In this document: positions 9,349-18,975 of the stretch, one piece after another | How positions within the stretch are numbered: position 1 is the stretch's first letter | Layout: every line of letters starts with the position of its first letter | Origin: Parachlorella kessleri | Lineage: Eukaryota > Chlorophyta > Trebouxiophyceae > Chlorellales > Chlorellaceae | Direction: 5' to 3' | DNA: 32,844 nucleotides | Assembly: GCA_001598975.1 (NCBI GenBank) | Contig: BBXU01003097.1 | Location: forward strand, 1-32,844 | Notes under the pieces: model-generated | The model's database searches: none | Seen by the model: the letters and a program-made list of their open reading frames with translations, nothing else | What the model was told of the DNA's origin: nothing | Made by a program: the position numbers and the translations under genes

Positions 9349-10042
9349 CCAGCAACATGCCCAAGCTGGTTTTGACATTAATGTGGCCTGCATCTATCCA
9401 CCCACCAGCAGGGCAATAGGGCAGGTGTGCAGCAGGAGAGCGGCAAGGACAGCTCGCCCAACTACTCCCAAGGCTCACCTCCCACACAAACGGGTCAATA
9501 TCTCAGGGAGCATCAAAAGGCTCGTTCTGATCTACCAGAGCCCAGGACGAAGCAGCCTGCAGTCAGCATGCATGACTTGTTATGGCATCTGGCATAATCC
9601 GCTCGAAGCGACTGGGCAACAGCCAGGCATGTGCTGCAGTACAGCTGTGGACCCTTAACCAGAAGAATGACTGCAACAACAACATGGAACATGTAGACAA
9701 GAAGCTTGAACTGCCTGGTGGGTTTGGGAGCATGGATCTCTGCAGATAGGGCTCGACGGTACGATACGATGATTGGTAGCGTCATCGTATCCCTACTTGC
9801 ATGAAGCGGAACCCCATGGTAGCCTGACAAAACATCAAGGCCAATGGGATATGCCCCCCTTGCCTTGCTGCCAGTTTCTCGTTAGGCGTATGGACCAGGA
9901 TTGAACTCCTGGTTGAGCGACACCCTGCTGGGTCAGCGTGCCACCAACCCTTGCTCCGGGGGTTATAAGGTAGCAAGGCACCGCCCCGTGCGACAAGGCA
10001 CAAAGAGTCAGCGCGGGGCTTAAGGCAAGCTCCTGTTTGCAG

Positions 10043-10047
10043 TTACA
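10043..10047 (-). terminator. Candidate TGTAA poly(A) signal for GT92 gene
   Basis: TGTAA on the minus strand about 475 nt after the GT92 stop codon at 10522. It is the nearest such motif I found; distance makes it tentative. Confidence 0.3.
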
Positions 10048-10521
10048 GCTTCTGGCTGCCCTGCTGCCAGCTCCAGTTGGACTTTGGCGCCCAGCGGGAC
10101 AGCATACATGCAATCTCTCTTGCAGGATCTCTCTGTACGCTCCCAGAACTCTTCCGTCTTCCTGCAGGCACATCACACTACAGGCGTATGATAAAAACAA
10201 AGCATTTAGGCGGGGCCGCCCTGCGGGACCCCTCACTGCAGGACCCCAAGTCCAAGGTCTTTGACATGCACACGCAAAGGCAGCCATGATCATGACCAAG
10301 TTCATCGATTGAAGGCTTCAGGCCTTAGGCAGCATACTGTCCCTCAGGGAAAGTCACCCCACAGCCTGAGACCCAGACCCTCCCTCCTCTGTGAGGCTGG
10401 CAGAGCCTCAGCGCAACAAGACTGGTGTGCCAGACTCACCAGCCGCATATTCAAGGGCCCTTTATGCTTGCTCCCCCTCGATGCCCAGCACTTTGCCACA
10501 CGTGGTGCACAGCAGCACTCC

Positions 10522-13215
10522 CTAGTATGCCATGCCTTCACACAAAAAAACATGCTCCTTGACCCACGTGTAGCCAGGGAACTCAGCATTGCCGGCCTTT
10601 GCCAGCTTGCGCTGGAACTCCTCCCTGCTCCGCAGGATGTAGTGGTTCACGACTAGCACATCATGAAGAGGTGGGTCCGAGAATGGCCCGTCCACTCGGG
10701 TGAAGTTGGTGTTCACTGCAGGAGAGGGAAGCTGGCATTCATCAGGCTGCAGCCCTTGGGCAGGAGCTGAGCTGTGCTTCTTTGTGGCACAATCGTCTGC
10801 CACATGTCAGGCATCCACACGGACCATTTACATCCCACCCCACATGTATGCGACCACCAGCCTCGCAGGCTTGGAAGCCAAGCTTGCAGTCTAGAGGCTT
10901 GAAGGCATTGGCAGCCCCCTGCACCAGAGACTCATTACACCTCCCAACTCTGTCTACAGAGGGGCCGCCCTTGCCTGCAAAGTAGCCCGGCTTGTAGTCC
11001 AGGTGGTGTGGGCTCCATGCTGCGCCTGCTATGCGTGTTGTGTACCCCAGCGTCTTCACGTGCATGTTGGGCTTGTATTCCGGCCGGCTGCATTTGGTAA
11101 AGCTCTGCAGAATGCCGCCGGACGGTCTGCATGGACAGCGTTACATGTCCATCAGAGGAATCACCTAGCCGATCCACGGTTGCAGGCCCGGGCTCTCCAC
11201 TGGGGCCTCAAGAGCATGCTTGCGCTTCATTGTGTGTGCATCTTTGCCCCAGGCATTGATCTGGCTTAATGTGGCCGCTCACACAAATGCGCATCACAAA
11301 TGCGGTGGCTCCTAGACGCCTGGAGGGTATAAGGGCAGTGCGACAGCACCTTCCAACTCCTCTAAGATGTGTTTCGACAGGTGCAACACACACCTTCGCA
11401 GGTGACCTGAGGAGCCAAAGATGCGCCAGTTCACTACCAGGCCGGCGTATGCCTCATACCTACACCACGGGTCACTTGGCGGGATATACAGAAAATACAG
11501 TGACTATGGCACACCCCGATTTGACGCAGTGGCATGTCAAGCAGTGCAATCCATGCAGCCGCATGGTCCCTAGAGCTATTGCCCGGGTTTAGCAGAGCAG
11601 CGGAGTAACCACCCAATATGCTGTTCAACAAGAAAACGCCAAGCTTCAAGGCTTGCAGGTCCCTCTCCACGCTGTGCCCGCCACGGTCAGCAAAGCAACC
11701 TCCCACCTTTGAAGCAGGGCTGGGAGGTTGGGTGAGCCGTCCATTATGATGAGGAACTCGTCGACGTCAAGGGCCCCTGTGCAGGGGCAGCGTGCGGCTG
11801 TTCTTGACGGGCAAGATTAAGGGTTTTACCACCGGGCATGAAAGGGTGCGAGCTAGCAGGCCAGTAGAGCGCCTCCCTGCCTGCCAGGCCTCTCCTAACT
11901 AGCATGCTATCTGAGGACATGTTGGCAAACGCGCCCCAGACAACTGCACATCTACCCTGACTTGCTGGCATTACTTGCTAACATTGGCTTGTTAACCGCT
12001 GGGGTCCTCACCAAGCCAGGTTGAGCGCCTTGCGTAGCGCTGCACGCAGTCACTGTAGACAGCCATCTGCAGGGGGCCCCCGCCAGGATTGAGAGGCTGG
12101 GTTATGTAGTGATATGTCACATGGCCTGCCTGGATATAATCCTGAAGCGCGGCCTGCAAATGAGGGGTAGGATTTTACCGCGTCAGAGCATTTGGTCCAG
12201 GGCAACCGCTCTTAGTGCCCCAGCGTGCCTTCCTTTGGATGCCTTATCAAGGCATGGCAGGGAATGCTTGCTGCTCCCCAAACAGCGTATGCTCCCCTTC
12301 AAATTCTCTTCCCAGAAGTTGCATGGCGAGGCGCGCACCTTCAGTGGCGGTCGGCTGCGGTCGTCATAGACATAGAAGTGCCCCACCCCGATGCTGCGGT
12401 GATATGCCAGCCATTCACAAATGCTGGCATGCTCATCTGCACTTTGCATGGACACATACCACCCTCACCTAACAGCTTGGTGTAGGTAACTAGCCCCTAG
12501 TTCATGGAGCAGCACCAGGTGATGTGACAATGGTACAAACTGCCTGTCTGGCTCTCATGCTTGGACTGTTAACCTTGGTGACACACACAAGCCAATTAAA
12601 TAAATAAATAAAAACGCCCAGGCCTCACTGGCACAGCCGAAGCCGTGCCTTGAGTGGTGTCCTGGGAGAACCACAAGACACCAGCCAGGGGTGTGGGTTG
12701 AGAAGACGCCCTCGGTTGCACATCACGGACCGCAGCCCATAACGTGGCCTCGGGCGCCACCCAAAGCAACCACTGCACCGACAGCCAGGGTGACAGAGGC
12801 CAACCGCACCTTTCACAGCCAAGCACAGGGACACACAAGGCCGATGGCTTGGTGCCAAGCTGTTAGCAGTGCTATCTCCTCCACTACTGCTTGCTCCGCC
12901 GCTGCTGCTGTCGCTGGGCGTGGGACCAGAACCAGTTGCTGTGTGGTTGGCAGTGCGCCTTTCCAGGACAAGCCAAGCGGCAGCAGCCCCAGCCCGCCCT
13001 TGGACAGGCCAGACGCTGACACCTGAGTTAGCTCTGGCTGCAGTAAGGTCCTTGGAATGCTTGTATCCAGAAGGGGTTCTGGTGTAAAGTGTGACGAAAG
13101 GGAGGGCAGCCAGGAAGACCAAAGCTGCGACAGCTGTCGTTCTGGCCTTGGTGAAAGACTGCATGCCTGCCCGTTGGGCTCTGATGGGTCCAGGTGAGTC
13201 CTGTATAACTGACAT
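10522..13215 (-). CDS. Glycosyltransferase family 92 (DUF23-like), type II membrane protein
   Basis: Seven exons: 13215-12810, 12436-12339, 12153-12012, 11776-11707, 11459-11394, 11126-10939 and 10715-10522, all phase-compatible, 387 residues. A short cytosolic N-terminus and one signal-anchor helix (about residues 26-44) suggest the Golgi. A Ser/Gly-rich stem follows. The catalytic domain starts at about residue 128 with CVSLCLAVKDEHASICEW, made only by joining exons 1 and 2. Then come the GVGHFYVYDD strand, the metal-binding DxD (ALDVDEF, D219 and D221), LVVNWRIFGSSGH, MHVKTLGYTT and the C-terminal VLVVNHYILRSREEFQRK. These are hallmark blocks of GT92, which includes galactan galactosyltransferases; the sugar used here is unknown. 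The donor after exon 6 (T|GTAATG) is the weakest junction. The last exon is read to the TAG at 10522; an extra 3' exon is possible. Intron 1 contains a family B repeat. Confidence 0.88.
12595..12756 (-). mobile_element. Dispersed repeat family B, fullest copy
   Basis: Begins (on the plus strand) with AATTAAATAAATAAATAAAA and runs through CCTTGAGTGGTGTCCTGGGA and GACACCAGCCAGGGGTGTGG to ACGTGGCCTCGGG. Similar sequence occurs at 32286-32395, 20859-20918 and, tail only, 9237-9262. In minus sense it ends in (TTTA)n, as a SINE or short LINE tail would. Three copies lie in introns (GT92, PAP2, polycystin). No RNA polymerase III boxes were confirmed. Confidence 0.7.
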
Positions 13216-13986
13216 CTGCTAACCCATGGGCTAACCCCTGATGTGACAGGACAGGTCGTTGCCAACCATCCTCGCTACGCTCGCTTGCCTCAGAACATAA
13301 TGATACGCATTTCATCTGGATCTGGATGGTTCATCTACTGATGCATTTTCCCAGCTGGGTTCTTCCCTCTCCACCTTTAGTAATGAGGTTACGTATTTAT
13401 GTTGCCTGTATTCCCTTATGGTGACGCTGCAAGCTTCCTGCCATGTGTGACAAACCTTCAACCTGCAGGTGATTTCCGAGCTTTGGGTTTGCCTGTTAGA
13501 GGGGGCAAATCTAATCCAACCTGCACATATGCACTGCCAGTGGTCAGTACCTGCTTGTACCGTGGCTCCTTACCTGTGTCTCCTGTTGCGGGCCTTGGCC
13601 TCAGCAGCACGCACCTACTTCCGAAGGTTTTGTGGCACTGACAGCCCTGGCATGTTTTATTAAATGCTTTTGGGGCGCCAGGTCTGCCACGCTGAGCAGC
13701 CTTGCGGCATATTTCCATTTTCATCAAGCCCCAAATAGCGCCCCTGGCATGGAAGTGTCTGTACACTCAGGTGGTTCGCTGGCGTACCAGGGTGAGACCA
13801 AAGTGAACGGGCAAAGTTTGCTGTCCCAGAACAACCAGGCATATACGGTATGTGCCTGCCTCTGCGTCAGCGTTACCCGCTATCATTCAGATGCACCAGG
13901 CCCAGAGGTTCAGCAGACAACCATGCCAGAAATATGTTGACGAAAGAGTACTGAACTCGCGTACGGTTCTATGCCCACAACACGTG
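13216..13986. other. Intergenic, 3' flank of secreted LRR gene and 5' flank of GT92
   Basis: About 770 bp between two minus-strand genes. It must contain the GT92 promoter and the 3' UTR of the LRR gene. No convincing exon, repeat or TGTAA signal was found. Confidence 0.35.
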
Positions 13987-16002
13987 TCACACATTCTGTA
14001 AAGCCTCCACAGGGTTTATACTGGCAGCGGGGCGGGAACCGCCTTCAATCACAATATACTGCGCTGGCTCACAACATGGTAACTCGTCAATGCTCAGCTT
14101 CCGCAGCTCGCCAGAGTTCCGGTCATAGTAGGGTGGGAAGGCCGGCACCTGCACCCAGACAAGGCTGGCAGGTGGGAACCCCTAGCAGTCATCAATGGGA
14201 ATAGCGGCAGAACTCCTGACATCCCCTGCTATGGAAGTCTAGGAACTAGGCTTCCCTAGGGTGTCATGCAAGCGTGTCCTTGTTAGCAGGCTTGCTGCCG
14301 AGGGTACAAGGCACCCCATCATATACCAAGCGGCCTGGCAGGCGACAATCGCACAACACTTTGCACTGCCTGCCACCAACAACAAAAAAAACCCGGCACG
14401 CCTTCCAATGAATCTCAGCCAACCCAACACAATGGTGAGGCCCATCAACCAGGGTTTGAAAACAGTGGAGACGAAAGTCCTTTGCTTGAATCTTTCAGCC
14501 TTTCTAAGCTTACCTGCCCACACAAGCCGTCGCCTCTCTGCGGCAACACCACCACCTCAGCCCAGCCCCTCGCAGTCCAAGAGGGCAAAGAGCCTGCACT
14601 TAGGCACCCTGCCTAAGCAAGTGGGCCAGCGAGCAGGAGCACAAGGGTCGCTGACAGGCCTTGGCTGGTCCCAAGGTAAACGCAACCACGCTCTTACACA
14701 CTAGGAGTCTGAGAGCATACCTTGCATGCCCGGCAATCCCACAGCCACTTACATGCTTTCACCATCACACCCAAGCAACTGGGAAAATCACTGCCGACCT
14801 CTGCGCCTAAGTAAGTGGGATGTGCGTCTGCAAACACTGGTCTCCTAGAGCTCAGCTACATGGCTCTTTCCCACCTGTCAGCCTGTTGTTATCCAATGCT
14901 GCGTAGCTCAGGAAGGGTAAATCCCATACCCCCGGGATCGCCCCAGAGAACTGATTGCCTACAGACCAAAATTTAAGTGATGGATCACTAGTGCTGTTGA
15001 GGCGTGCTTGGAGCTTCTCATCATATCCAGCGGACCCCAGGGCAAACCAAGACCTAAATCACATGCTAAGCATCAGAGGATTTGGTCAGCAACCGCTGCC
15101 TAGTCTAGTCAATCACAGACAGCCTCCCACCCACCCATTGTGAGACTGCTGCCACGAACAAACAATTGGGTTTAGAAGTCCATATAGATGTAGCGCGGAG
15201 ACACCTCATCAGATATACAAGGGGGCCAGGCGAAGAGACGTTGAGGCACAGCTCTGGGCCTTGCCTTGTAGCTCCAAGCGTGTCAACCCCCGCGGGAGCG
15301 CCGCAGGCAGCGAACCCTCCAGCCCATTGTGTCCCAGCTTCAAGTTCGTCAGACTGCTTGGCAGCGCCCAGCGCAGCGGGATGGACCCCGAAATGGCGTT
15401 GCTGGAGAGGTCGAGGACTAGCAGCCCTCTTGAGAGGCGCCATCCACTGGGCAGGTTGCCAGTGAGTTGGTTGCCGGCGAGTGTGAGGAACTCTAGCCAC
15501 GGCAGCTGCTCCCAGCCGTTGGCAGTGAGGGGCCCTTTCAGGCCTAAGCTGTTCAGGTGCCTGCACGCAAGGATAATTTTTTTTTATCCGGGAGCAACTT
15601 GGCAGTTAATGATCCCTCAGCTTGCAAGATACAGGAGGTCGGGTGTGCCGTTTTTAACCAAGGCATGCCTAGCTGAACTGCAAAATGTCTCAGAACACCT
15701 ATGCTTTTACTGCATTTTGTTCAATCACGTGAATCATGCATAACTGGCGGGCACTCGGGGCATAGCTTGACTCACAGGTACATGACTTGCCCGCTGTCGC
15801 AACCAACGCGGGTCCAGTTGCAGGGCCCAGACGAGCTAGTTCCCCAGTCTGGCAGCACCTCCCCTCCGTTAGTAAAGCCATCACGTATCCTAAGCAACCC
15901 TGCTGCCTGGTCTGCAGCCTCTACCGTGGCTATAGGTGCAACTGAACAGAACCCTATGGAGAACAAGAGTAGTACTGCAGAACTACACAAAGCATCGCGC
16001 AT
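13987..16002 (-). CDS. Secreted leucine-rich repeat protein
   Basis: Six exons proposed: 16002-15776, 15560-15219, 15053-14875, 14800-14753, 14593-14514 and 14148-13987; phases agree and the product is 345 residues. A signal peptide (about residues 1-29, SSAVLLLFSIGFC core) is followed by an LRR N-cap (LLRIRDGF, LPDWGTSSSGPCNWTRVGC), as in plant LRR receptors. Plant-type repeats follow: LEFLTLAGNQLTGNLPSGW, LLVLDLSSNAISGSIP, LTNLKLGHNGLEGSLP and NQFSGAIPGVWDLP. Exon 5 ends GDGLCGQ, as LRR domains often do, and exon 6 gives a short Tyr/Pro-rich tail. I see no transmembrane helix or kinase, so the protein is likely released to the wall or periplasm. The donor of exon 2 (TT|GTATAT at 15219/15218) is uncertain; a GC donor at 15264 was also considered. 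Function is unknown. Confidence 0.75.
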
Positions 16003-16460
16003 ACTCTTGAATGCTCTGTGAAATTAGCGGAACGACTCCAAGCTTCCCCAGGCGGTGAACTGGGTATGAAGCCTGATCCCCTCGTGTCACTTCAATGAGA
16101 TCACAAGCATGGTTACCAGCCAGCGTGCAAATTCTTCATGCCACCTCGGATGTAGAAGGAGGTAATCAATTTAAAGTGCTATGGATGTAACCCTACCATG
16201 TTTTCAGAGGGTTGTGCTGACCTGTCAGTGCTGACGCGGCGAGGCGCAATAGTGCCACCCCGATCAACTAAGGCAGCCAATATTGAGTGCTCCACTAGGT
16301 CTTCACATGCATACGCCTCTCAGACTAAGCAAGCCTGCAATATGATCCATCCACACCACATATGTTTGCTGCCACACCGCATATGTACATACAGCATACT
16401 CCCAACCTTTCTAAACAATACGGTAAATGACCAGTGCACACGGAGGTCATCGCAATAAAA

Positions 16461-16527
16461 AGCCCTGTCAGCCCAGTGTGCCTCCACCTCCTCCCTGTTC
16501 GCACTGCCTGTCACCCATACCAGAAAC
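16461..16527 (+). repeat. Dispersed repeat family A, partial copy 2
   Basis: AGCCCTGTCAGCCCAGTGTG through CTCCCTGTTCGCACTGCC and CACCCATACC matches the reverse complement of one end of the copies at 8415-8556 and 21733-21864. Confidence 0.65.
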
Positions 16528-16801
16528 AGTTGGGAGAGAATGGTCGGGAACCACTAGGACAAGCTCTGCCCCACAATATACATCATCAGCTCGTTTACAT
16601 GCAGCGCCGGTTTGAGACCACAAGCGCGGTTGCTACAGGGCCCACCTTGCCAAAGCTCAGCTCACCCAGAGAACAGTACTAGGAACAGTATAACAATATA
16701 CAACGCTAGCTCCCACTGTTTCAAAGCCGTCCCTCCTAACAGGTATGGATTTCCTGACAGGTCTGGGTTCCCTACACACGTCAACACCACCATCAGAGGG
16801 A

Positions 16802-17044
16802 GTTTACATCCCAGCCAATCAACCGATTGGCGTGCACTTTTTTGCCATGTCAGCACGGATTCCATTGGCCAATCGCTTGATTGGCGATTGGGGGTCGGGG
16901 ACCCCAAATGGGCATTTTATTGGTCGATGATTTCCTTATTGTTTGCATGTTCCCAGCACCCAACTGCTTCCAGAAGCCTGCCGGAATGAGTAGATTCCCT
17001 TGCAATGCATTTGATACCATTGGTTCATTGGCTGGGATGTAAAC
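16802..17044. mobile_element. 243-bp element with 23-bp terminal inverted repeats (MITE-like)
   Basis: The left end GTTTACATCCCAGCCAATCA continues ACC; the right end, reverse complemented, is GTTTACATCCCAGCCAATGA then ACC: 22 of 23 bases match. The size, near-perfect ends and lack of coding potential fit a non-autonomous DNA transposon. I see no clear target-site duplication. The interior is full of ATTGG/CCAAT and a GGGGTCGGGGACCCC palindrome. It lies downstream of the TIP30-like gene. Confidence 0.7.
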
Positions 17045-17219
17045 CGGGCCTGACAGCCCCCATATGGCCAGCAGCTACCCCTGAGACGTGCTGCGCATCG
17101 CCCACGACACCACCAAGCTCTGGGCGAACACCACAATGGCCTCCCCAATGGCAGCCCGCTGCCCCCCTGTTCATCACTGCACAGGCTGTACACCAGCGTA
17201 CTGCTAGGCGTCCTTTTCT

Positions 17220-18751
17220 TCACTGCTTGCCATATGCTTGGAGCTCCTTCATCTCATAAACCTTCACCGCACCCGCGGCGCCCGCAGCCCCCGCCGCATG
17301 GAAAGCCTGCGCATCACCCACCAGCGCCCGGGCCACTTGCGCGACTGGCACGCTGCTAACGAGCTTGGCAAAGACTTTTTCCACCCCTCGGGCAGCCTCC
17401 CCTCGCTCCAGGAGCCCTGGCCGCGCGATAGTCGCATACGTGAACGCTTGGGACTTCACAAACTCCTCGGCCTGCAAGACAGCAGCATGCGTGATGGAGT
17501 GCACAAGGTACTCAAGCCAGTATGGTGGTCTTCCACTGAGGGCCCCTCCGGTCTTATTGCTTGCCTAGCTTTGCGGGAACATGCCCCAGTTAGTCACCCA
17601 CACAAGCAAGGGTACAATTTTCTTGCATGCGGCGCATGCCACAGCTGGTGAGGGAGACAAGGTAAGCAGGGTGCCGCGCCTATGGTCTGGCAGGAATCAT
17701 CTACAGTGGACACTACATGCTTCCAGAGCAAGTGCAATGTGCAGATTGGCAGCCACAGTGCAGCTGTAAAAGTGCCAGCAGAGGCACCGCCCATACTACA
17801 GCAATGTGTCTCACACCTGTCCCTTGGTCTTAGTATACAGGAGCGGATGGAGTATCTTGAGGTCAGATGCCCAGATTCTGGGGTTGGCTCCCTGCGCTGA
17901 TACCAAGCTGAAGTGGGGCGCACCCGCAGCCTTGGCGGCCTTTGCCGTTGCCTCAACATAGTCGAGGTCCACCTTCCTGAATGCCACCGCACTGCCAGCT
18001 GTCTGCAGCAGAGCGGAGGCAAAACACCGACTGCTATGTCAACAATACAAACACCCTGGTACTGCTATTGCTACCAGTGTAGAGTTGTAAAACACATCAT
18101 GACCACCATTGTGAGCTCATGCGAGCCTGCAAATGCGCCACCTGCCCCAGTGTAGCTACTTACAGGGCGGGTTGTTCCAAGGGCGCAGAAAACTGAGTCA
18201 GCCCCCTGGAAGGCCTGCTGTCCCTCCTCCTCTAGCCGATCCATGTTGACCACTATCTGCAGCGTTGTGATTTGCCACATTGTGAGGGTGAATACATACA
18301 GAGATACATGTATATATCCAAGAGAAAGGCAGGTAGGGATGTTACAGGCATTTAGCAGGGCGGCTGCAGCAGAGGGCAGCGCTCCTAGCCTTTGAGCGGG
18401 TCTCTACAAGGCCCGAGCAAATAGCCAAGAGTTGCAGGGTCCATTCGCTGCGGGGACCTGACATTCAAAGAGAGCACCGCAGATGTATCGCACCTGCTTG
18501 AGTTTAGAGGGATCATAGCCATGGTACTGCGAGGGTACCTCCACTTCTCTGCGCCCCACGGTAGTCACCTGGGACCAGTGTGGGCTGGCAAGCAGCTGTC
18601 CCACTATCTCTCTTCCTGCACAGCGCTGAACTTAAAGTGTGGCCAGCAAGGTTGTCAGAGGGGCAACCCCTGCCTGACACCCTGGAGTGTTTTGCCAGCA
18701 CTCACCGACGGCTCCCGTCCCACCAACCACGACAGCTTTCAAGTTAGACAT
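17220..18751 (-). CDS. TIP30/HTATIP2-like NAD(P)-binding protein (atypical SDR)
   Basis: Five exons: 18751-18706, 18615-18494, 18256-18164, 18002-17817 and 17471-17220; phases agree and the product is 232 residues, close to the 242 of human HTATIP2/TIP30. The Rossmann dinucleotide motif GGTGAVG (G10-G13-G16) is cut by intron 1. Then come LLASPHWSQVTTVGRR, the FQGADSVFCALGTTR block, VDLDYVEATAKAA, HFSLVSAQGAN and YTKTK (Y143, K147), which keeps the SDR Tyr-x3-Lys pair. Exon 5 gives FTYATIARPGLL, matching the RPGVL element of the family. The C-terminus has an Ala/Gly run. The substrate is unknown; plant and algal relatives are annotated as oxidoreductase-like. Divergent with the PAP2 gene across 224 bp. 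Confidence 0.9.
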
Positions 18752-18975
18752 GGTTCAGACTCCTGACGCTACTCCAACGCTAGCAGAAGTCGTGCAAGAT
18801 ACTTTGAGTTCAGTTGGTTCAATTGATCGAGTGATTAGGAGGGGCAGTTCATTACCTTCACAGAACTCGGTGCTGGAGTTACAATAATAATACTGCCGCA
18901 AAATGCAAGGCCTGCATGACGACAAATGGTTGAGTCATTGGTCCACCGGGCGCGGGGTTGAACTGGAGGAGCCCC
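18752..18975. promoter_or_regulatory. Short bidirectional promoter region
   Basis: Only 224 bp separate the ATG of the TIP30-like gene (-) from the chosen ATG of the PAP2 gene (+), so both promoters and 5' UTRs must fit here. No clear TATA box was seen. The second ATG choice is not certain (in-frame ATGs at 19006 and 19060 also exist). Confidence 0.55.

Larger units (their letters stand above)
8557..10521. other. Gene-free region between convergent genes
   Basis: About 2 kb between the DOMON gene (+) and the GT92 gene (-). It holds a nested tandem duplication (9097-9348) and a candidate poly(A) signal for GT92. I saw no coding exon with a family match. Confidence 0.4.
16003..17219. other. 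Intergenic region upstream of secreted LRR gene
   Basis: About 1.2 kb between two minus-strand genes. It holds the LRR promoter, a fragment of repeat family A (16461-16527), an inverted-repeat element (16802-17044) and many CCAAT/ATTGG pentamers. No coding exon was recognised. Confidence 0.45.

Noticed and set aside
9885..9930. tRNA-like T-arm (GAGTTCAATCC) on the minus strand
   Set aside because: A 5-bp stem with a TTCAA loop is present, but I could not build an acceptor stem, D-arm or anticodon arm around it. It may be chance or an old tRNA-derived repeat.
10742..13940. Several other open frames on both strands around the GT92 gene
   Set aside because: They are frame shadows of, or intron readings between, the seven GT92 exons; only the spliced frame carries family motifs.
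14239..14523. Minus-strand frame with a hydrophobic stretch, possible membrane helix exon
   Set aside because: It lies between the exons ending at 14514 and starting at 14148 of the secreted LRR gene, which join in phase without it, and it matches no known domain.
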